From: an uncultured Acidimicrobiales bacterium
Lineage (GTDB): Bacteria > Actinomycetota > Acidimicrobiia > Acidimicrobiales > Bin134
Assembly (NCBI GenBank): GCA_951813325.1
Contig: OX638350.1
Coordinates: 248,001-312,000, forward strand
DNA length: 64,000 nt
Reading direction: 5' to 3'
Made by a program: the position numbers and the translations under genes. Every line of letters begins with the position of its first letter. Position 1 is the first letter of the stretch. Positions 53,310-62,290 of the stretch are shown piece after piece. A model generated the notes under the pieces. That model searched no databases. It was not told the DNA's origin and saw nothing but the letters and a program-made list of their open reading frames with translations.

Positions 53310-53789
53310 TCAAGAGCCGGTGGACTCTGGGGCTTCCTCGGTGGAGAGCGGAGTTGGCTGCTCCCCGTTCTGGCAGCCGCCAGGCACAATCTGGGTGTCG
53401 ATGTTGAACTGGCAGCGGTACACATTCAAAAGAGCCTCTTGGGCTTCCACCAGGTTGTCGCGAGTGGCGATGTCCTGTGGGGTTGGGTTGCTGCCGAATG
53501 GGACGGGCTCTACTGCGGGCAGCGTCGGCGCTCCGTTAGTGCAGCCGCCGGGGACAACCTGCGTGTCGATGTTGAACTGGCAGCGGTACACATTCAACAG
53601 GGCTTCTTGGTTGGCGATGAGCTGGTCGCGGACTTCGACATCCTCGGTGGTTTGAGCCGATGCGGCAGACGCAAGAAGTGCGGCGGGCACGAGCAGCCCC
53701 GCGATCAGCGCGGCGACAACGAGCTTCGCTACATGCGTGTCAGCTAGGCGATTGCGGGGGGGGTAATCCTGTCCAGCATATGGGGGCAC
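53310..53789 (-). CDS. Secreted protein with two LLNVYRC-VPGGC repeats
   Basis: 159 aa from GTG at 53789. A signal peptide (VVAALIAGLLVPAALLASAASA) precedes two ~50-residue repeats, each with QEALLNVYRCQFNIDTQ-VPGGC and two Cys. This repeat occurs in secreted actinobacterial proteins, often linking surface domains. It ends ...STGS at TGA. Next in the same frame, with no other stop, is the 310-codon two-repeat domain. Confidence 0.8.
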   Translation of the reverse strand: MPPYAGQDYPPRNRLADTHVAKLVVAALIAGLLVPAALLASAASAQTTEDVEVRDQLIANQEALLNVYRCQFNIDTQVVPGGCTNGAPTLPAVEPVPFGSNPTPQDIATRDNLVEAQEALLNVYRCQFNIDTQIVPGGCQNGEQPTPLSTEEAPESTGS

Positions 53790-54044
53790 AAGTTAGCCGA
53801 CCTGGAACACACATTGCACCGCTGTGGCCAGCGGAGCGCGCTCACCATGTACCTGTCTGCCCCAGCTGGCAGCACCAGCTGCACGGTGTTGGTGAAGATC
53901 GCCGCGGCGGGGAACAGGCAACAGGACTCGACGGCCTCTACAGCTACTGATGGCCGGCGCCTTCCGGCAACCCCCCGAAATCAAACCGGCGGCCCGGCTG
54001 CGGCCCCTTCACGGCAACCAGCAGGACCGCCCCCCCACACCCGC

Positions 54045-55196
54045 CTATTGGAGCTCCAAGAACTGCGCCCACTGGTCCATGAGCTTGCGGCGCTTGGCGA
54101 AGGCGTCGCCGCGGATGTACGCCTGCTGCACCGAGTCGCCCAGGCTGTGGGCCAAAGCCGCCTCGCACACCGCCCAGGGGGTGTCTGTCTCCTCCAGCGC
54201 CCAGGTGCGGAACGATGCCCGGAAGCCGTGAACGGTGGCCCGGTCGGCGAGCCCGACATCGCGAAGGATCTTCGTCAGGGTCATGTCGCTGAGCGGATGT
54301 CCCGGCTTGAGCGGCGACGGGAAGATCAAATCGGAGCCGTCGTGGTGGGCCTTGGCCTCATCCAGCACGGCCATTGCGGCCTCCGACAGCGGCACCCGGT
54401 GCTCGCTCGCGGCCTTCATCCTCTCTGCCGGTATTCGCCACTCGCAGGCCCCGAACTCGATCTCGTCCCAAGTTGCGTTCCGGGCCTCGCCGGAGCGGGC
54501 CGCGGTCAACACCAAGAACCGCAAGCACAGCTTGGCCGAAGGCGACGCCTTGGTCTGGTCCACGACGGCGAGCGCGTCGGCGACCTCGCCATAGGGCAGC
54601 GACCGGAAATGCGACTGCACCTTGGGCATCGGGGGCAGAGCCCCGTCGATGACCTCTCCGGCGACGTTGAACTGTACGTAGCCGTGGGCCATCGCCCAGC
54701 GCAAGATGGTGCGGATTCGCTGGCGGGTCTTCCTTGCCACCTCGGGGCGGGTGGTCCAGATCGGGGTCAGGACGCGGAGAACGTCGGACTGTGTGATGCG
54801 GTCCACCCTCATGTCTCCGATCTCCTTGAAGACGTGGTTCTCCAGCGACGCCCACCAGTTAGCGGCGTGCCGCTCGCTTCGCCACCGCGGCCGGTTCGTG
54901 TCAAACACCGCTTGGGCTGCCTCTCTGAAGTCAGGAGCTTCGCGCCGGCGATTATCGGCAACAGGGTCGCGGCCGTCGACTACGGCCGTGCGGTGCTCCA
55001 ATGCTTTTCTGCGGGCGTCAACGAGGCTCACCTCCGGCCAGCCGCCCAATCCCATGTCGCGGCGGCGTCCATCCACGGTGAGGCGCAGGAACCAAGACTT
55101 GGACCCGCCGTTGGTGACGCGCAGGTGCAGACCCTGCCCGTCGTGGTATTTCCCCGGCCCGGCTGCTTTAACCCTCGCGGCGGTGAGAAGTCCCAT
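54045..55196 (-). CDS. int: Tyrosine-recombinase integrase (P4-like)
   Basis: 383 aa from ATG at 55196, preceded by GGAGG. N-terminal MGLLTAARVKAAGPGKYHDGQGLHLRV is the DUF4102 arm-binding domain. The SAM-like core binding domain is in the middle. Catalytic residues: Arg in TAARSGEARNATW, HGFRASFRTWA (His-x-x-Arg), His in LAHSLGD and Tyr in VQQAYIRG. Inserts and excises the island at the 3' end of tRNA-Glu. Confidence 0.93.
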   Translation of the reverse strand: MGLLTAARVKAAGPGKYHDGQGLHLRVTNGGSKSWFLRLTVDGRRRDMGLGGWPEVSLVDARRKALEHRTAVVDGRDPVADNRRREAPDFREAAQAVFDTNRPRWRSERHAANWWASLENHVFKEIGDMRVDRITQSDVLRVLTPIWTTRPEVARKTRQRIRTILRWAMAHGYVQFNVAGEVIDGALPPMPKVQSHFRSLPYGEVADALAVVDQTKASPSAKLCLRFLVLTAARSGEARNATWDEIEFGACEWRIPAERMKAASEHRVPLSEAAMAVLDEAKAHHDGSDLIFPSPLKPGHPLSDMTLTKILRDVGLADRATVHGFRASFRTWALEETDTPWAVCEAALAHSLGDSVQQAYIRGDAFAKRRKLMDQWAQFLELQ

Positions 55197-55211
55197 CGTG
55201 TCCTCCAGTCT

Positions 55212-55244
55212 GTCCCACAATCCGTCCCACACTTTTTGTGGGAC
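55212..55244. promoter_or_regulatory. GTCCCACA boxes upstream of integrase
   Basis: Three copies: 55212-55219 and 55224-55231 direct, and 55237-55244 inverted, the last two forming an 8-bp hairpin with loop CTTTT. The direct pair repeats the pair near the left island end with the same 12-base spacing. Possible arm sites or an integrase autoregulation element. Confidence 0.5.
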
Positions 55245-55354
55245 TGTGCGGTAAAAGCTAGGCACAGTATAACAGCCTGGAGTGACAGAAACCCCCGTTA
55301 CGCTGGGGATTTAGGGCACACATGGGAACAGCCAGCAAGGGCGAAGAACCGTGA

Positions 55355-55378
55355 TTTGTACCCCCAACGGGATTCGAA
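55355..55378. repeat. Right att repeat inside tRNA-Glu
   Basis: The 24-base segment, including ACCCCCAACGGGATTCGAA, covers the T-arm and acceptor end of tRNA-Glu and matches 41162-41185 with one mismatch. The island carries the replacement 3' end of the tRNA gene. Confidence 0.88.
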
Positions 55379-55431
55379 CCCGTGTTACCGCCTTGAAAGG
55401 GCGGCGTCCTAGGCCGCTGGACGATGGGGGC
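55359..55431 (-). tRNA. tRNA-Glu (TTC)
   Basis: 73 bases. GCCCCCA acceptor with TGGGGGT (a G-U end pair), anticodon loop CTTTCAA between CCGCC and GGCGG giving TTC, and a T-arm ACGGGTTCGAATCCCGT. It is the integration site of the island and was originally followed by tRNA-Asp and tRNA-Phe. Confidence 0.93.
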
Positions 55432-55545
55432 TCTCGACCCGCGAGGGCCGAATTACGATAGCAGCCCTCCTTCGAGGAACCGCATCGAAAAAGAGATACC
55501 ATTGCTTCCACAATGTTCCGGTAATGGGGCAGAGGAGGCAAGAGC

Positions 55546-56010
55546 GTGGAGAACGAAGTCTGGCGGTGGCTCTGGACGTGTTCCGCGGTGGTCTTCTCGC
55601 TGGCCGAGGTGTTCACCGCCGGGTTCTTTCTGCTCCCCTTCGCCATCGGAGCAGTGGCCGCGGCCGTTCTGGCTTGGGCAGATGTCCACGTTCTCTGGCA
55701 GTGGCTGGTCTTCTTTGGGGCCACCGTGGTCAGCTTCGTCTACTTGCGTCGCTTTGTCGGCCGCCAAAACGATGTGGAGCAGCCCCGGGTTGGAGCCAAT
55801 CGGCTCATCGATGCCCGCGGCCAGGTTATCGAACGGGTCGACGAAGATGCGCAGACCGGCATGGTCCGGATCGGGGGCGAGCAATGGCGGGCCATCGCCG
55901 CCGAACCCATCGAAGTCGACACCCGAGTCATGGTCACCGAGATCGACGGCACCCGACTCGTGGTCGTCCCCACCCCTCGACAGCAAGCAGCTGAGAGCAC
56001 AGAAAGCTAG
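55546..56010 (+). CDS. NfeD-like membrane protein
   Basis: 154 aa from GTG at 55546. Two or three membrane spans at the N-terminus (WTCSAVVFSLAEVFTAGFFLLPFAIG) and a C-terminal OB-fold (GANRLIDARGQVIERVDED, TGMVRIGGEQWRAIA) as in NfeD proteins. It is next to an SPFH protein gene, the usual partner. Probably acts in membrane quality control. Confidence 0.9.
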   Translation: MENEVWRWLWTCSAVVFSLAEVFTAGFFLLPFAIGAVAAAVLAWADVHVLWQWLVFFGATVVSFVYLRRFVGRQNDVEQPRVGANRLIDARGQVIERVDEDAQTGMVRIGGEQWRAIAAEPIEVDTRVMVTEIDGTRLVVVPTPRQQAAESTES

Positions 56011-56019
56011 GTAGCAGCC

Positions 56020-56958
56020 GTGGAAGCAGTCATCGCCCTATTCGCCATAATCGCGCTGGCGCTCATCGTCATCGCCGCGCTGGGAATTCGCATCATCCGT
56101 CCCTATGAGAGGGGCCTGATCGAGATGCTGGGCCGCTACCAGCGCACGGTGGACTCCGGTCTGCGCTGGATCCTCCCGTTCGTGCAGCGCATAAGCAAGG
56201 TCGACATGCGGGAGCGGGTCATCGACGTGCCCCCCCAAGAGGTCATCACCAAAGACAATGTTGTGGTCACGGTGGACGCGGTGATCTTCTTCGAGGCCAC
56301 CGACCCGGTGAAGCTCAAGTACAACGTGGGCAACTTCCAGCTGGCGGTCACCAAGCTGGCCCAGACCAACCTGCGCAATGTGATCGGCGACCTCGACCTC
56401 GACGCTGCCCTCACCTCCCGTGAGCTCATCAACGGCAAGCTGCGGCAGATCCTCGACGATGCCACCGACAAATGGGGAACCAGGGTGGTCCGGGTGGAGA
56501 TCCAGCGCATCGAGCCGCCGCCCGACGTGACCGAGGCCATGCACCGCCAGATGAAGGCTGAACGAGACCGTCGGGCCATCGTCACCGAGGCCGAGGGCGA
56601 CAAGCGATCGGCCATCTTGCGCTCCGAAGGCCTCAAGCAGAGCCAGATTCTCGAGGCCGAAGGGGAGGCCGAGGCTCTTATGCGGGTGGCCGACGGCGAG
56701 CGCTACAAGCGAGAAACGGTGGCCCAAGGTGAGGCCAACGCCATCGAATTGGTGTTCAACGCCATTCACGCCGGCGATCCCACCCCCGACCTCATCGCCA
56801 TCCGCTACCTGGAAGCCTTGCAGGGGGTGGCCGACGGCCAAGCCACCAAGATCTTCTTGCCCCTCGACACCAGCGGGTTTACCAATGCGGTGGCTTCCTT
56901 GTCGGAAATCGCCCGTGCGGGTCAGGGAGAGCCTGCTTCAAGGTCTGACGAGGAGTAG
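56020..56958 (+). CDS. SPFH/Band 7 (stomatin-like) protein
   Basis: 312 aa from GTG at 56020. One N-terminal membrane span, then [56 protein letters not shown], a classical stomatin/SPFH core, and a coiled C-terminus ([20 protein letters not shown]). Forms ring assemblies on the membrane inner face with NfeD. Confidence 0.92.
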   Translation: MEAVIALFAIIALALIVIAALGIRIIRPYERGLIEMLGRYQRTVDSGLRWILPFVQRISKVDMRERVIDVPPQEVITKDNVVVTVDAVIFFEATDPVKLKYNVGNFQLAVTKLAQTNLRNVIGDLDLDAALTSRELINGKLRQILDDATDKWGTRVVRVEIQRIEPPPDVTEAMHRQMKAERDRRAIVTEAEGDKRSAILRSEGLKQSQILEAEGEAEALMRVADGERYKRETVAQGEANAIELVFNAIHAGDPTPDLIAIRYLEALQGVADGQATKIFLPLDTSGFTNAVASLSEIARAGQGEPASRSDEE

Positions 56959-56971
56959 TCGGCAAAGCGGC

Positions 56972-57454
56972 TCACAACTCGGATGCCGAAACCTCCACCA
57001 GGTGCTCAAGCAGCCATCCCAGATACCAATAGGCCGATCGGGCCACCGATTCGGGGGTGTCCTCCACCTCTTCATCGATGTCGAATTCGTCGTCCTCGCT
57101 GACCTCCAAACGGGTGCCGAGCACCAGCCTGATGTCGTTTACCGCACCCAACCATGCGGCCAACTGCTCTTGATCGAGGGCGGTCGCCTCGGCCAGCTCA
57201 CCCACGATGTCCAGCCGGGCCAGCCGATTCGACACAAGCTCGTGTCGCACCAGCTCCTGGTATTCGGCCTCGGCCTCGGGGTCGTCGGGCCGAGCGGTGG
57301 GGAAGAGCCGGGTGAGCATCTCGTCGCTGGGGTCGTCGGCCAGAGCCGACCGGAGCTCAGAGACGATGGTGGCGATCAGCGCACGCTCATCCCCCCGAAG
57401 ATTCAGGCTGTATGTCCCGTCCCCGTTGGGCTCCACCGGCCGTCTCGGCGCCAT
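56972..57454 (-). CDS. DUF2017 protein
   Basis: 160 aa from ATG at 57454. LNLRGDERALIATIVSELRSALADDPSDEMLTRLFPTA and an acidic EDDEFDIDEEVEDTPES stretch match DUF2017, which in actinobacteria lies next to clpS. No function is established. Stop lies 14 bases from the end of the SPFH gene. Confidence 0.88.
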   Translation of the reverse strand: MAPRRPVEPNGDGTYSLNLRGDERALIATIVSELRSALADDPSDEMLTRLFPTARPDDPEAEAEYQELVRHELVSNRLARLDIVGELAEATALDQEQLAAWLGAVNDIRLVLGTRLEVSEDDEFDIDEEVEDTPESVARSAYWYLGWLLEHLVEVSASEL

Positions 57455-57515
57455 CAGCTTCTCTTCCTCAGAGTATGCCCGGACATCGGCCTCATCCTGT
57501 GAACGAGCGGCGCCA

Positions 57516-57824
57516 TCAGTCGTCGTGCTCCATGGTGGCCCACAGCCCGTGCTCATGGAGGCGGAATACGTCCAACTCCGCCTTCTCCCGGGGGCCGTCC
57601 GAAACCACGGCTCGGCCCTTGTAGTGGACGTCCAGCATCAGCTGGGTGGCCTTGTGCTTGCTGTAGCCGAACAGCTTTTGGAATACGAAGGTCACATACG
57701 ACATCAGGTTGATGGGATCGTTCCACACGATCACCTTCCATGGCCGGTCGGGCCGCACGTCGGTGTCATCGGCGGGCTGCCTCACCTCCGACGGGGCGAT
57801 CTCGACCGGCGCAGGAGGCGTCAT
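57516..57824 (-). CDS. clpS: ATP-dependent Clp protease adaptor ClpS
   Basis: 102 aa. [47 protein letters not shown] is the ClpS core, with the Asn-Asp pair and Met/His pocket that bind N-degron side chains. It hands N-end-rule substrates to ClpA/C. Start overlaps the ctaA stop by four bases. Confidence 0.95.
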   Translation of the reverse strand: MTPPAPVEIAPSEVRQPADDTDVRPDRPWKVIVWNDPINLMSYVTFVFQKLFGYSKHKATQLMLDVHYKGRAVVSDGPREKAELDVFRLHEHGLWATMEHDD

Positions 57825-58726
57825 AGCGACACGACCCGGTCGACGTCGGCCTGCATGAGCGGGCCCCTCACGTTGAGCCAGAAGAACACGGTGGCTATCC
57901 ACAGTAGGGCGGCACCAGCTATGTGCGCGCCCACCAACAGAACCGGCACTCCGGTGAAGTACTGAACATACCCGATGAGTCCCTGGGCCAGGGCCACCCC
58001 CAGCACGGTCCGCCCCCACATCTGGGCCCGTTCGGGGGCGCGACGATGCCAGAGCCACCACACCAACCCGGCCAAGGCCATCAGCAGCACCACCACCGTG
58101 GTCCCGTGGACCTGGGCCACGTCCCTTACGGCCACATCGATGCGCTCGGCATCCTCGTCACCGCCATGGGGCCCGGCACCGGTGACGATGGTTCCGGTCA
58201 CAATCACCACCGAGGTGAGCGCCACCACTGCACTCCCAACCCAATGGGGGCGTTCTCTCTTCTCGCCTCGGCGCTCGCTGTCGTCCGAGGCCCGCCAGAG
58301 CAGCACCACCGCATTCCACAGCAGCACCATCGACAGCAGGAAGTGGCCGATCACCAGAGCTGGGGGCAGCTCATAGAGCACCACCAGGCCGCCCAACACG
58401 ATTTGGGCCAGCACGCCCGCTACCAATCCCCACGACAGCCACACCAGATCAGTCCGCCGCGGCACCCGCCAGTGAGAGCCCAGCACGGCGGCGATGACGA
58501 TGGCCGACACCAGGCCGGTGATGAGCCGGTTGATGAACTCGATCATGGCGTGGGTCTCCAGCGGCGCCACCAACTGGTCGTTCTCGCACGCTGGCCAGTC
58601 GGAGCAGCCCAGCCCCGAGCCGGTGAGCCGAACCGCGCCCCCGCTCACAATGATCAATGCCAGAAGGGCAAGAGCCCCTACGGTGATCTTGCGGTAGGCA
58701 GCGGGGGAAACCCGGGGTTGGATCAC
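57821..58726 (-). CDS. ctaA: Heme A synthase (COX15/CtaA)
   Basis: 301 aa, about eight membrane spans. [21 protein letters not shown] gives the conserved Cys and motif region; heme-binding His residues occur in [30 protein letters not shown] and VGAHIAG. It oxidises heme O to heme A for the aa3 oxidase. Divergent from ctaB, as in many actinobacteria. Confidence 0.93.
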   Translation of the reverse strand: MIQPRVSPAAYRKITVGALALLALIIVSGGAVRLTGSGLGCSDWPACENDQLVAPLETHAMIEFINRLITGLVSAIVIAAVLGSHWRVPRRTDLVWLSWGLVAGVLAQIVLGGLVVLYELPPALVIGHFLLSMVLLWNAVVLLWRASDDSERRGEKRERPHWVGSAVVALTSVVIVTGTIVTGAGPHGGDEDAERIDVAVRDVAQVHGTTVVVLLMALAGLVWWLWHRRAPERAQMWGRTVLGVALAQGLIGYVQYFTGVPVLLVGAHIAGAALLWIATVFFWLNVRGPLMQADVDRVVSL

Positions 58727-58857
58727 GTCTGAATTGTACGGGTCTCCTATGACAGACGGTCATCCCAAGCAGGTGTTTCGCAGGATCTTTGACAAGGCAA
58801 CGGCACACCCCCGATACCTTGGCCTGCTCAGCGCTGAAACCGTACTCTGGACAGGTC

Positions 58858-59826
58858 ATGGGTCTTTCCCGCTTGTCTCCTCGCACCCGCACGCGTGTTG
58901 TCGAACCGCCCACAAGACCAGTGATCAGCCCCTACCGCTTCTCTCCTCGCAGGCCCGCTCGCACCGTGCGGGCATTCATCTCCCTGACCAAGCCCCGCAT
59001 CATCGAGCTGCTGCTGGTAACCACGGTGCCCACCATGGTGGTGGCCGACCGGGGCATCCCCTCGGTGTGGCTCATGGTGGCCACCGTTATCGGCGGCACT
59101 TTGGCCGCCGGCGGGGCCAACGCCGTCAACATGTACGCCGACCGCGACATCGACCGGCTAATGGAGCGCACCAAGAACCGCCCCCTGGTGACCGGCGAAG
59201 TCGCCCCTGGGCACGCCCTGGTGTTCGCCATCGCTCTGGAGGCGCTGGCCTTTGGGTGGCTGTGGGGCTTTGTGAACCTGCTCAGCGCGGCGCTGGCGGT
59301 GTCGGCCACCGCGTTCTACGTGTTCGTGTACACGCTGTGGCTCAAGCGCACCTCCACCCGCAACATCGTCATCGGCGGGGCCGCCGGTGCGGTGCCGGTA
59401 CTGGTGGGCTGGTCGGCGGTCACCAACAGCTTGGGCTGGGCGCCGCTGGTGCTGTTCGGCCTCATCTTCTACTGGACGCCGCCCCACTTCTGGGCCCTCG
59501 CCATCCGCTATCGGGACGACTATCAGGCGGCCGATGTACCCATGCTGCCCGCGGTGGCCAGCATCCGCACCACCGCGGTGCGGATCATCGGCTACACCGT
59601 GGTGCTCTGGGGGCTGTCGGTGCTGTTCAGCGCGGTCGGTGAAATGGGTCTGGTGTACACGGTTAGCGCGGTGGTGCTGGGCGCCGTCTTCCTGCTCTTC
59701 GCCGTGCAGGTGCTCCGCACCCAGGCGATCGCGTCGGCGATGCGGCTGTTCTCCTACTCCATCACCTACATAACGCTGCTGTTCGCTGCGATGGCGATCG
59801 ACCAGGTGGTCCGCACCGGTGTCTGA
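58858..59826 (+). CDS. ctaB: Heme O synthase (protoheme farnesyltransferase, CtaB)
   Basis: 322 aa from ATG at 58858. A basic N-terminus, then KPRIIELLLVTTVPTMVVADRG and the prenyltransferase motif NMYADRDIDRLMERTKNRPLVTG (Asp-x-x-x-Asp) with WTPPHFWALAIRYRDDY. It attaches a farnesyl chain to heme B. Together with ctaA it supplies heme A for the downstream oxidase. Confidence 0.94.
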   Translation: MGLSRLSPRTRTRVVEPPTRPVISPYRFSPRRPARTVRAFISLTKPRIIELLLVTTVPTMVVADRGIPSVWLMVATVIGGTLAAGGANAVNMYADRDIDRLMERTKNRPLVTGEVAPGHALVFAIALEALAFGWLWGFVNLLSAALAVSATAFYVFVYTLWLKRTSTRNIVIGGAAGAVPVLVGWSAVTNSLGWAPLVLFGLIFYWTPPHFWALAIRYRDDYQAADVPMLPAVASIRTTAVRIIGYTVVLWGLSVLFSAVGEMGLVYTVSAVVLGAVFLLFAVQVLRTQAIASAMRLFSYSITYITLLFAAMAIDQVVRTGV

Positions 59827-59931
59827 TGGAAAAACCCGATCCCAGCGGGTGTTTCGGCAATGCTGTTTGATGCGAGAAACGGCTGGGGCGATGTGTAGAG
59901 TTCCGAGCCACACCCGCCTTAGTGGAGCACG

Positions 59932-61575
59932 ATGACCCTCACCGAGACGAGGCCAGAACCAGACGCGATCGCCACAGGCGATGACTTCGGGCCGACGGCC
60001 CCGTCGTCGCCCCACCAATGGACCCCGCCCACCGGTTTGGCTGGCATCCTCAGCACCGGCGATCACCAGGTAGTCGGACGCCTCTATGTCTTGTTCGCCC
60101 TGCTGCTGTCAGGGCTGGCGCTAGTCCTCGGTGTCCTAATCGGCATCGAACGGGCCGACATCGACGGGGGCTTTGGCCTTTTCGGCCAGGCCAATGAGCT
60201 CTTCCAGATCTTCGGCCTCTATCGGACCACGCTGATTCTCTGCGGGCTGGTGCCGCTGTTCTTGGGGCTGGCCACCGCGGTGATCCCCCGCCAGCTTGGC
60301 GCCTCCTCGGTTGCCTTCCCCCGGGCAGCGGCCGCCGCCTTCTGGACCTGGCTGGTGGGCGCCATCACCCACATCGCGGCCACCTTCTCCTACGGCGGCC
60401 TGGGCTCGCTCCAGGCCGGGGCCGCCCGCGAGCAATCAGTCGAGCTCACCGTGCTATCGCTGGGCATGATCGGGCTGGGCCTGCTGGCCGGAGCCGGCGT
60501 GATCTTCGCCACCATCGTCACCCAGCGTCCTGCGGGGATGGACCTGCTCCAGGTGCCCGCCTTCTCCTGGTCGATGCTGGTGGCCACCGGGGTGTGGTTG
60601 TTTTCCCTTCCGGTGCTCCTGGCCAATTTGGTTGTTTCCTGGGTGGACATGCGGGGGGCCGATGCCCAGGGCTTCGGCGGGGGAGATGCGCCGTTCGAGC
60701 AGGTTGCCTGGGCGTTTGACGCCCCCCAGGTGTATGCCTGGACGATCCCGATGCTCGGCATCGTGGCCGAGGTGTTCACTTCTGCTCACCGCAGTCGTCC
60801 CCAGATGTTCGAGCCCATGGCCTTCATCGTGGGCGTCTTCGGGTTCTTCTCCTTCGGCGCCTGGGCCCAGAGTTTCTTCGACAGCGCCAATCCATTGGCC
60901 AGCGATGCCCACATCGTCACCAACGAGGTGGTGTTCACGGCCTTCGGCCTGGCCATCGCGGTGGTGGTGCTGGCCTACGGCGGCTGGCTGGCGTTCAACG
61001 CCGTTTCGGCGGGCCAGCGCCCGCGCATCACCCCGCAGTTTGCTCTGATCGCCATCTCAGGGGCTTTGCTGACCGCGGCGGCGGTCGTCGGCGTGCTTCG
61101 GGTGGCCGAGCCCGCACTGGGCGTGCTGCGGGAGTTCGACGAGGATGTGTGGCGGGGGTTCTTCGATGCCATGGACGACCTGGAGAGTTCCAGCCTGGTC
61201 ACCGGGGTGATGAACTTCGCGGTGCTGGGCGGGTTGCTGGCTGCGGTCGGTGGCCTCTACCACTGGGCGCCGCGCCTTCTGGGCCGACCCCTCAACGTGC
61301 CGCTGGGCTTCTTGTCGGTGCTGCCATTGGCCGGGGGGGCGATCTTGATCGGGCTCACCGATGTGTTGAGCGGCTTGTTCGACCAGCCGGCCCGGCCCTA
61401 CGAAACCAGCGGCATTGCCGATATCGACTCCCTCGGATTCGTCGAGGCCCTCAACGTGATCGGGCTGATCGGCTCTATCGCGGTCTTGGGCGGGTTGGCG
61501 CTGGTGGCGCTGAACGTGGCCCGCAGTCTCACCTTGCCCGTCGAGGCTGAGGCCGACCGAGGAGGCGACGCCTGA
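59932..61575 (+). CDS. Cytochrome oxidase subunit I-like protein lacking heme/copper ligands
   Basis: 547 aa, about twelve spans. The order and landmarks are CoxI: IFGLYRTTLILCGLVPLFLGL, then VAFPRAAAAAFW, RPAGM, DAPQVYAWTIP and GGLYHWAPRLLGR. But the ligand His of the low-spin heme (usual LHG) is Arg98; the usual HPEVY is DAPQVY (263-268); the HH pair is Gln/Ser in AQSFF; and the usual VVAHFHYV is LVTGVMNFA. It cannot bind heme A or CuB as known. It may be a non-catalytic paralog or assembly subunit. A true CtaD may lie beyond the right edge. Confidence 0.85.
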   Translation: MTLTETRPEPDAIATGDDFGPTAPSSPHQWTPPTGLAGILSTGDHQVVGRLYVLFALLLSGLALVLGVLIGIERADIDGGFGLFGQANELFQIFGLYRTTLILCGLVPLFLGLATAVIPRQLGASSVAFPRAAAAAFWTWLVGAITHIAATFSYGGLGSLQAGAAREQSVELTVLSLGMIGLGLLAGAGVIFATIVTQRPAGMDLLQVPAFSWSMLVATGVWLFSLPVLLANLVVSWVDMRGADAQGFGGGDAPFEQVAWAFDAPQVYAWTIPMLGIVAEVFTSAHRSRPQMFEPMAFIVGVFGFFSFGAWAQSFFDSANPLASDAHIVTNEVVFTAFGLAIAVVVLAYGGWLAFNAVSAGQRPRITPQFALIAISGALLTAAAVVGVLRVAEPALGVLREFDEDVWRGFFDAMDDLESSSLVTGVMNFAVLGGLLAAVGGLYHWAPRLLGRPLNVPLGFLSVLPLAGGAILIGLTDVLSGLFDQPARPYETSGIADIDSLGFVEALNVIGLIGSIAVLGGLALVALNVARSLTLPVEAEADRGGDA

Positions 61576-61636
61576 TGGGGGATCAGCGTCGACTCGAAGT
61601 CTGGGCGATTGATTTCGACCGTGGGGGGTGCGACTG

Positions 61637-62233
61637 ATGGCCGATATCCCCGTCGGCACGCCCCTGGCCGCCCCGCTTGCCCGTCAGCGCACCTTGCTGG
61701 TGGGCACGGTGTTCGGCACCGCGGCCGCGCTCATGTACTTCGCCGCCCTGTTCGGGGTGTACCTGCGGGAGCGGTCCGACGCCCTGGCCGACGGCGGAAG
61801 CTGGATCCCGGCCGGCGCCGACATCCAGCTGGCCCAGCCCACGGTGGCGGCGTGGACCATGTTGATGTCGGTGGTCACCATGCAGTGGGCGGTGTACTCC
61901 ATCGCCCGGGACGACCGCACCCACGCCATTCTGGCCACCGCACTGACCACGCTGTTCGGGTTCTCGGTGGTCATCACCACCTCGTTCCAGTACACCCAGA
62001 TGGGCTTGGTGGCCGACGAGTCGATAGCCGCTGTTTTGATCTACACCATCTCGGGGTCGCACCTGGCCATGATCGCCGTCGGCTTGGTGTTCCTGCTCCT
62101 CATGGCCTTTCGGGCGCTGGGCGGCCAGTACAGCAGCCGCCAGACCGACGGGTTCGTGGCCGCGTCTGTGTTCTGGTACGCCGTTGTATTCGTCTATGTC
62201 GTCATCTGGACGGCGATCTTCGTGCTGAAGTAG
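61637..62233 (+). CDS. Cytochrome oxidase subunit III-like protein
   Basis: 198 aa from ATG at 61637. Five spans; GSHLAMIAVGLVFLLLMAFRALGGQYSS and FWYAVVFVYVVIWTAIFVLK resemble the end of CoxIII (usual form HVLGGLI..., YWHFVDVVW). Several otherwise conserved His are lost (FWYAVVF instead of YWHFVDV). Follows the subunit-I-like gene by about 60 bases. Probably a partner of that unusual subunit. Confidence 0.8.
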   Translation: MADIPVGTPLAAPLARQRTLLVGTVFGTAAALMYFAALFGVYLRERSDALADGGSWIPAGADIQLAQPTVAAWTMLMSVVTMQWAVYSIARDDRTHAILATALTTLFGFSVVITTSFQYTQMGLVADESIAAVLIYTISGSHLAMIAVGLVFLLLMAFRALGGQYSSRQTDGFVAASVFWYAVVFVYVVIWTAIFVLK

Positions 62234-62290
62234 GCCGCTCGTGTTCGTCGTCGGATCCACGCCCCATCACCCATGCCAGGGAGGGCAATA

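Larger units (their letters stand above)
41162..55378. mobile_element. 14.2-kb integrative genomic island in tRNA-Glu
   Basis: The island is bounded by a 24-bp direct repeat whose right copy lies inside tRNA-Glu. A tyrosine integrase gene lies beside that tRNA, reading away from it. GTCCCACA box pairs lie near both ends. The cargo is toxin-antitoxin genes, decayed gene scraps, an ATPase-TOPRIM pair, membrane and secreted proteins. No phage structural or conjugation genes were seen, so it is a satellite or defence-type island rather than a full prophage or ICE. Confidence 0.88.

Noticed and set aside
53310..53312. TGA as selenocysteine codon
   Set aside because: No SECIS-like hairpin was evident just after it and it falls in a linker between domains.
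53814..55412. 532-codon plus-strand frame
   Set aside because: It is antisense to the integrase, whose catalytic motifs fix the coding strand, and runs through the tRNA-Glu gene.
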